NCBI GenBank assembly: GCA_902519845.1
Contig: CABYLQ010000002.1
Span: 1-64,000, forward strand
DNA length: 64,000 bases
Direction of reading: 5' to 3'
Source: an uncultured Candidatus Actinomarina sp.
GTDB taxonomy: Bacteria > Actinomycetota > Acidimicrobiia > Actinomarinales > Actinomarinaceae
Positions 63,338 through 64,000 of the stretch are shown here, one piece after another (within the stretch, counting starts at the first letter, position 1; each line of letters opens with the position of its first letter). The position numbers and the translations under genes were made by a program. The notes under the pieces were generated by a model. The model had not been told where the DNA came from, ran no database searches, and saw only the letters and a list, made by a program, of their open reading frames with translations.

Positions 63338-64000
63338 CCTCTTGGATGGGTTCTTTTGTACTTTTCTTGTAGTTTCTTCTTGGATACATGTGTATAAAGT
63401 TGTGTTGTGGTTGGATCGGAATGGCCTAATAGTTCCTGAACAACTCTTAAATCTGCTCCCCCATCTAAAATATGGGTTGCAAAAGTATGACGCAAATTAT
63501 GAGGAAAAGTTCCAGTACTAGATTTAACTATTCTTCTTACTTCCCTATCGGATAATTGTTTTCCTCTAACTCCGAGAAAAAGGTAATTATTGTCATGATC
63601 ATTTAAAAAATTCTTTCTAAAATTTTTTATCCATAACTTGATAATATTATATGCTTGGTCTGTCATAGGAAGTATTCTTACTTTTCTTCCTTTACCTACA
63701 ACGCGTAAAGATTTGTTATCTTTCATATCATTAAGCTTCAAATTAACAACTTCAGATACTCTTAATCCAGATGAATAAAGTAACTCAACAATAGCTTTAT
63801 TTCTTACCTCTTTAGGTGTGTTTATCGGTAACTCATTTATTAACGTATTTATATAATTTGAAGTAAGAATATCTGGTAATTTTCTTTCTGTTTTTAAACT
63901 TTCAAATTTATAAAATGATTTATTTTTTTCTATCTTTGATGCCCACTCTAAAAAATTATTTATTGATGTTAGTTTTCTATTTATAGTTGATTTTGCCAGT
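63334..64000 (-). CDS. xerC: Tyrosine recombinase XerC-like, 5' end beyond the window
   Basis: At least 222 residues; the frame is open to the window edge. Catalytic residues: R in S-S-G-L-R-V-S-E, K in G-K-G-R-K, H-x-x-R in H-N-L-R-H-T-F-A-T-H, the later H in L-G-H, and Tyr in T-T-Q-L-Y-T-H. The visible N-terminal part (K-S-T-I-N-R-K-L-T) belongs to the SAM-like DNA-binding domain. Resolves chromosome dimers at dif with FtsK help. Placing it as XerC rather than XerD rests on neighbourhood. Confidence 0.9.
   Translation of the reverse strand, partial: LAKSTINRKLTSINNFLEWASKIEKNKSFYKFESLKTERKLPDILTSNYINTLINELPINTPKEVRNKAIVELLYSSGLRVSEVVNLKLNDMKDNKSLRVVGKGRKVRILPMTDQAYNIIKLWIKNFRKNFLNDHDNNYLFLGVRGKQLSDREVRRIVKSSTGTFPHNLRHTFATHILDGGADLRVVQELLGHSDPTTTQLYTHVSKKKLQEKYKRTHPRG

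Noticed and set aside
1-64000. CRISPR arrays, rRNA genes, insertion sequences
   Set aside because: No regularly spaced direct repeats, rRNA segments, transposase frames or terminal inverted repeats were seen in the window.

Overview
The window looks like a stretch of chromosome from a very AT-rich, tightly packed actinobacterium, most likely a marine low-GC lineage of the Actinomarinales or Acidimicrobiia type. That placement is an inference. It rests on the gene order (LysM protein divergent from lexA and next to nrdR; cinA-recA-miaB-miaA-dapF; dapB-dapA-ftsK; rimP-nusA-infB-rbfA-nrnA-truB-ribF-rpsO-pnp; rpsB-tsf-pyrH-frr-cdsA-rseP-ispG-proS). It also rests on families typical of F420-using actinobacteria (LLM oxidoreductase, Ddn-type protein, TIGR03084-type protein), a GAAC-N4-GTTC SOS box, tRNA genes without encoded CCA, and promoters whose -10 box sits 5 to 7 bases before the start codon (leaderless mRNAs).

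Layout. 0.2-6 kb: accessory genes (serine hydrolase, DUF1295 membrane enzyme, cupin, ankyrin lipoprotein, two tandem putative metalloprotease lipoproteins). 6-8.3 kb: tRNA-Val, a small membrane protein, SRAP protein, peptidase E-like protein, tRNA-Cys, tRNA-Gly and dut. 8.3-16.1 kb: nrdR, LysM protein, lexA, dapF, miaA, miaB, recA, cinA. 16.1-20.2 kb: a thioredoxin-like lipoprotein with an in-frame TGA at its active site, then a phosphonate-type ABC transporter. 20.2-24.2 kb: ftsK, dapA, dapB. 24.3-46.6 kb: accessory island (VWA/AAA pair, F420-type protein, BtpA-like protein, SbtA-like transporter with a PPC-domain partner, SDR, MFS exporter, umuC/umuD, alkyl-sulfatase-like hydrolase with DUF1254/DUF1214 proteins, haloalkane dehalogenase-like enzyme, methyltransferase, BASS transporter, arylsulfotransferase-like protein, peroxiredoxin-like protein, LLM/CCAEP radical SAM/flavin reductase operon, formyl-THF cyclo-ligase, plsC, UPF0316 protein). 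46.6-64 kb: a nearly unbroken minus-strand housekeeping block from rpsB to pnp, with a xerC-like recombinase running off the right edge.

The standout is the gene at 16146-16607. Its TlpA-like motif reads F-W-A-D-Y-[TGA]-G-I-C-R-E-E-L-P, so the UGA replaces the first active-site cysteine. A 7-bp hairpin with an AGUUG loop begins its loop exactly 16 nt after the UGA, which fits the bacterial SECIS consensus. This is best read as a new selenoprotein. A second gene, at 42444-43787, belongs to the CUAEP/CCAEP-tail radical SAM family, which has Sec and Cys forms; here it is the Cys form.

Other signals are mostly RNA or regulatory. They include an RNase III-style hairpin between rpsO and pnp, an intrinsic terminator just ahead of rimP-nusA that looks like an attenuator, a structured rpsB leader, a near-perfect 18-bp dyad in the umuC/umuD divergent promoter, a putative C33 tRNA-Val, and a recurring non-standard lipobox with Phe before the cysteine.
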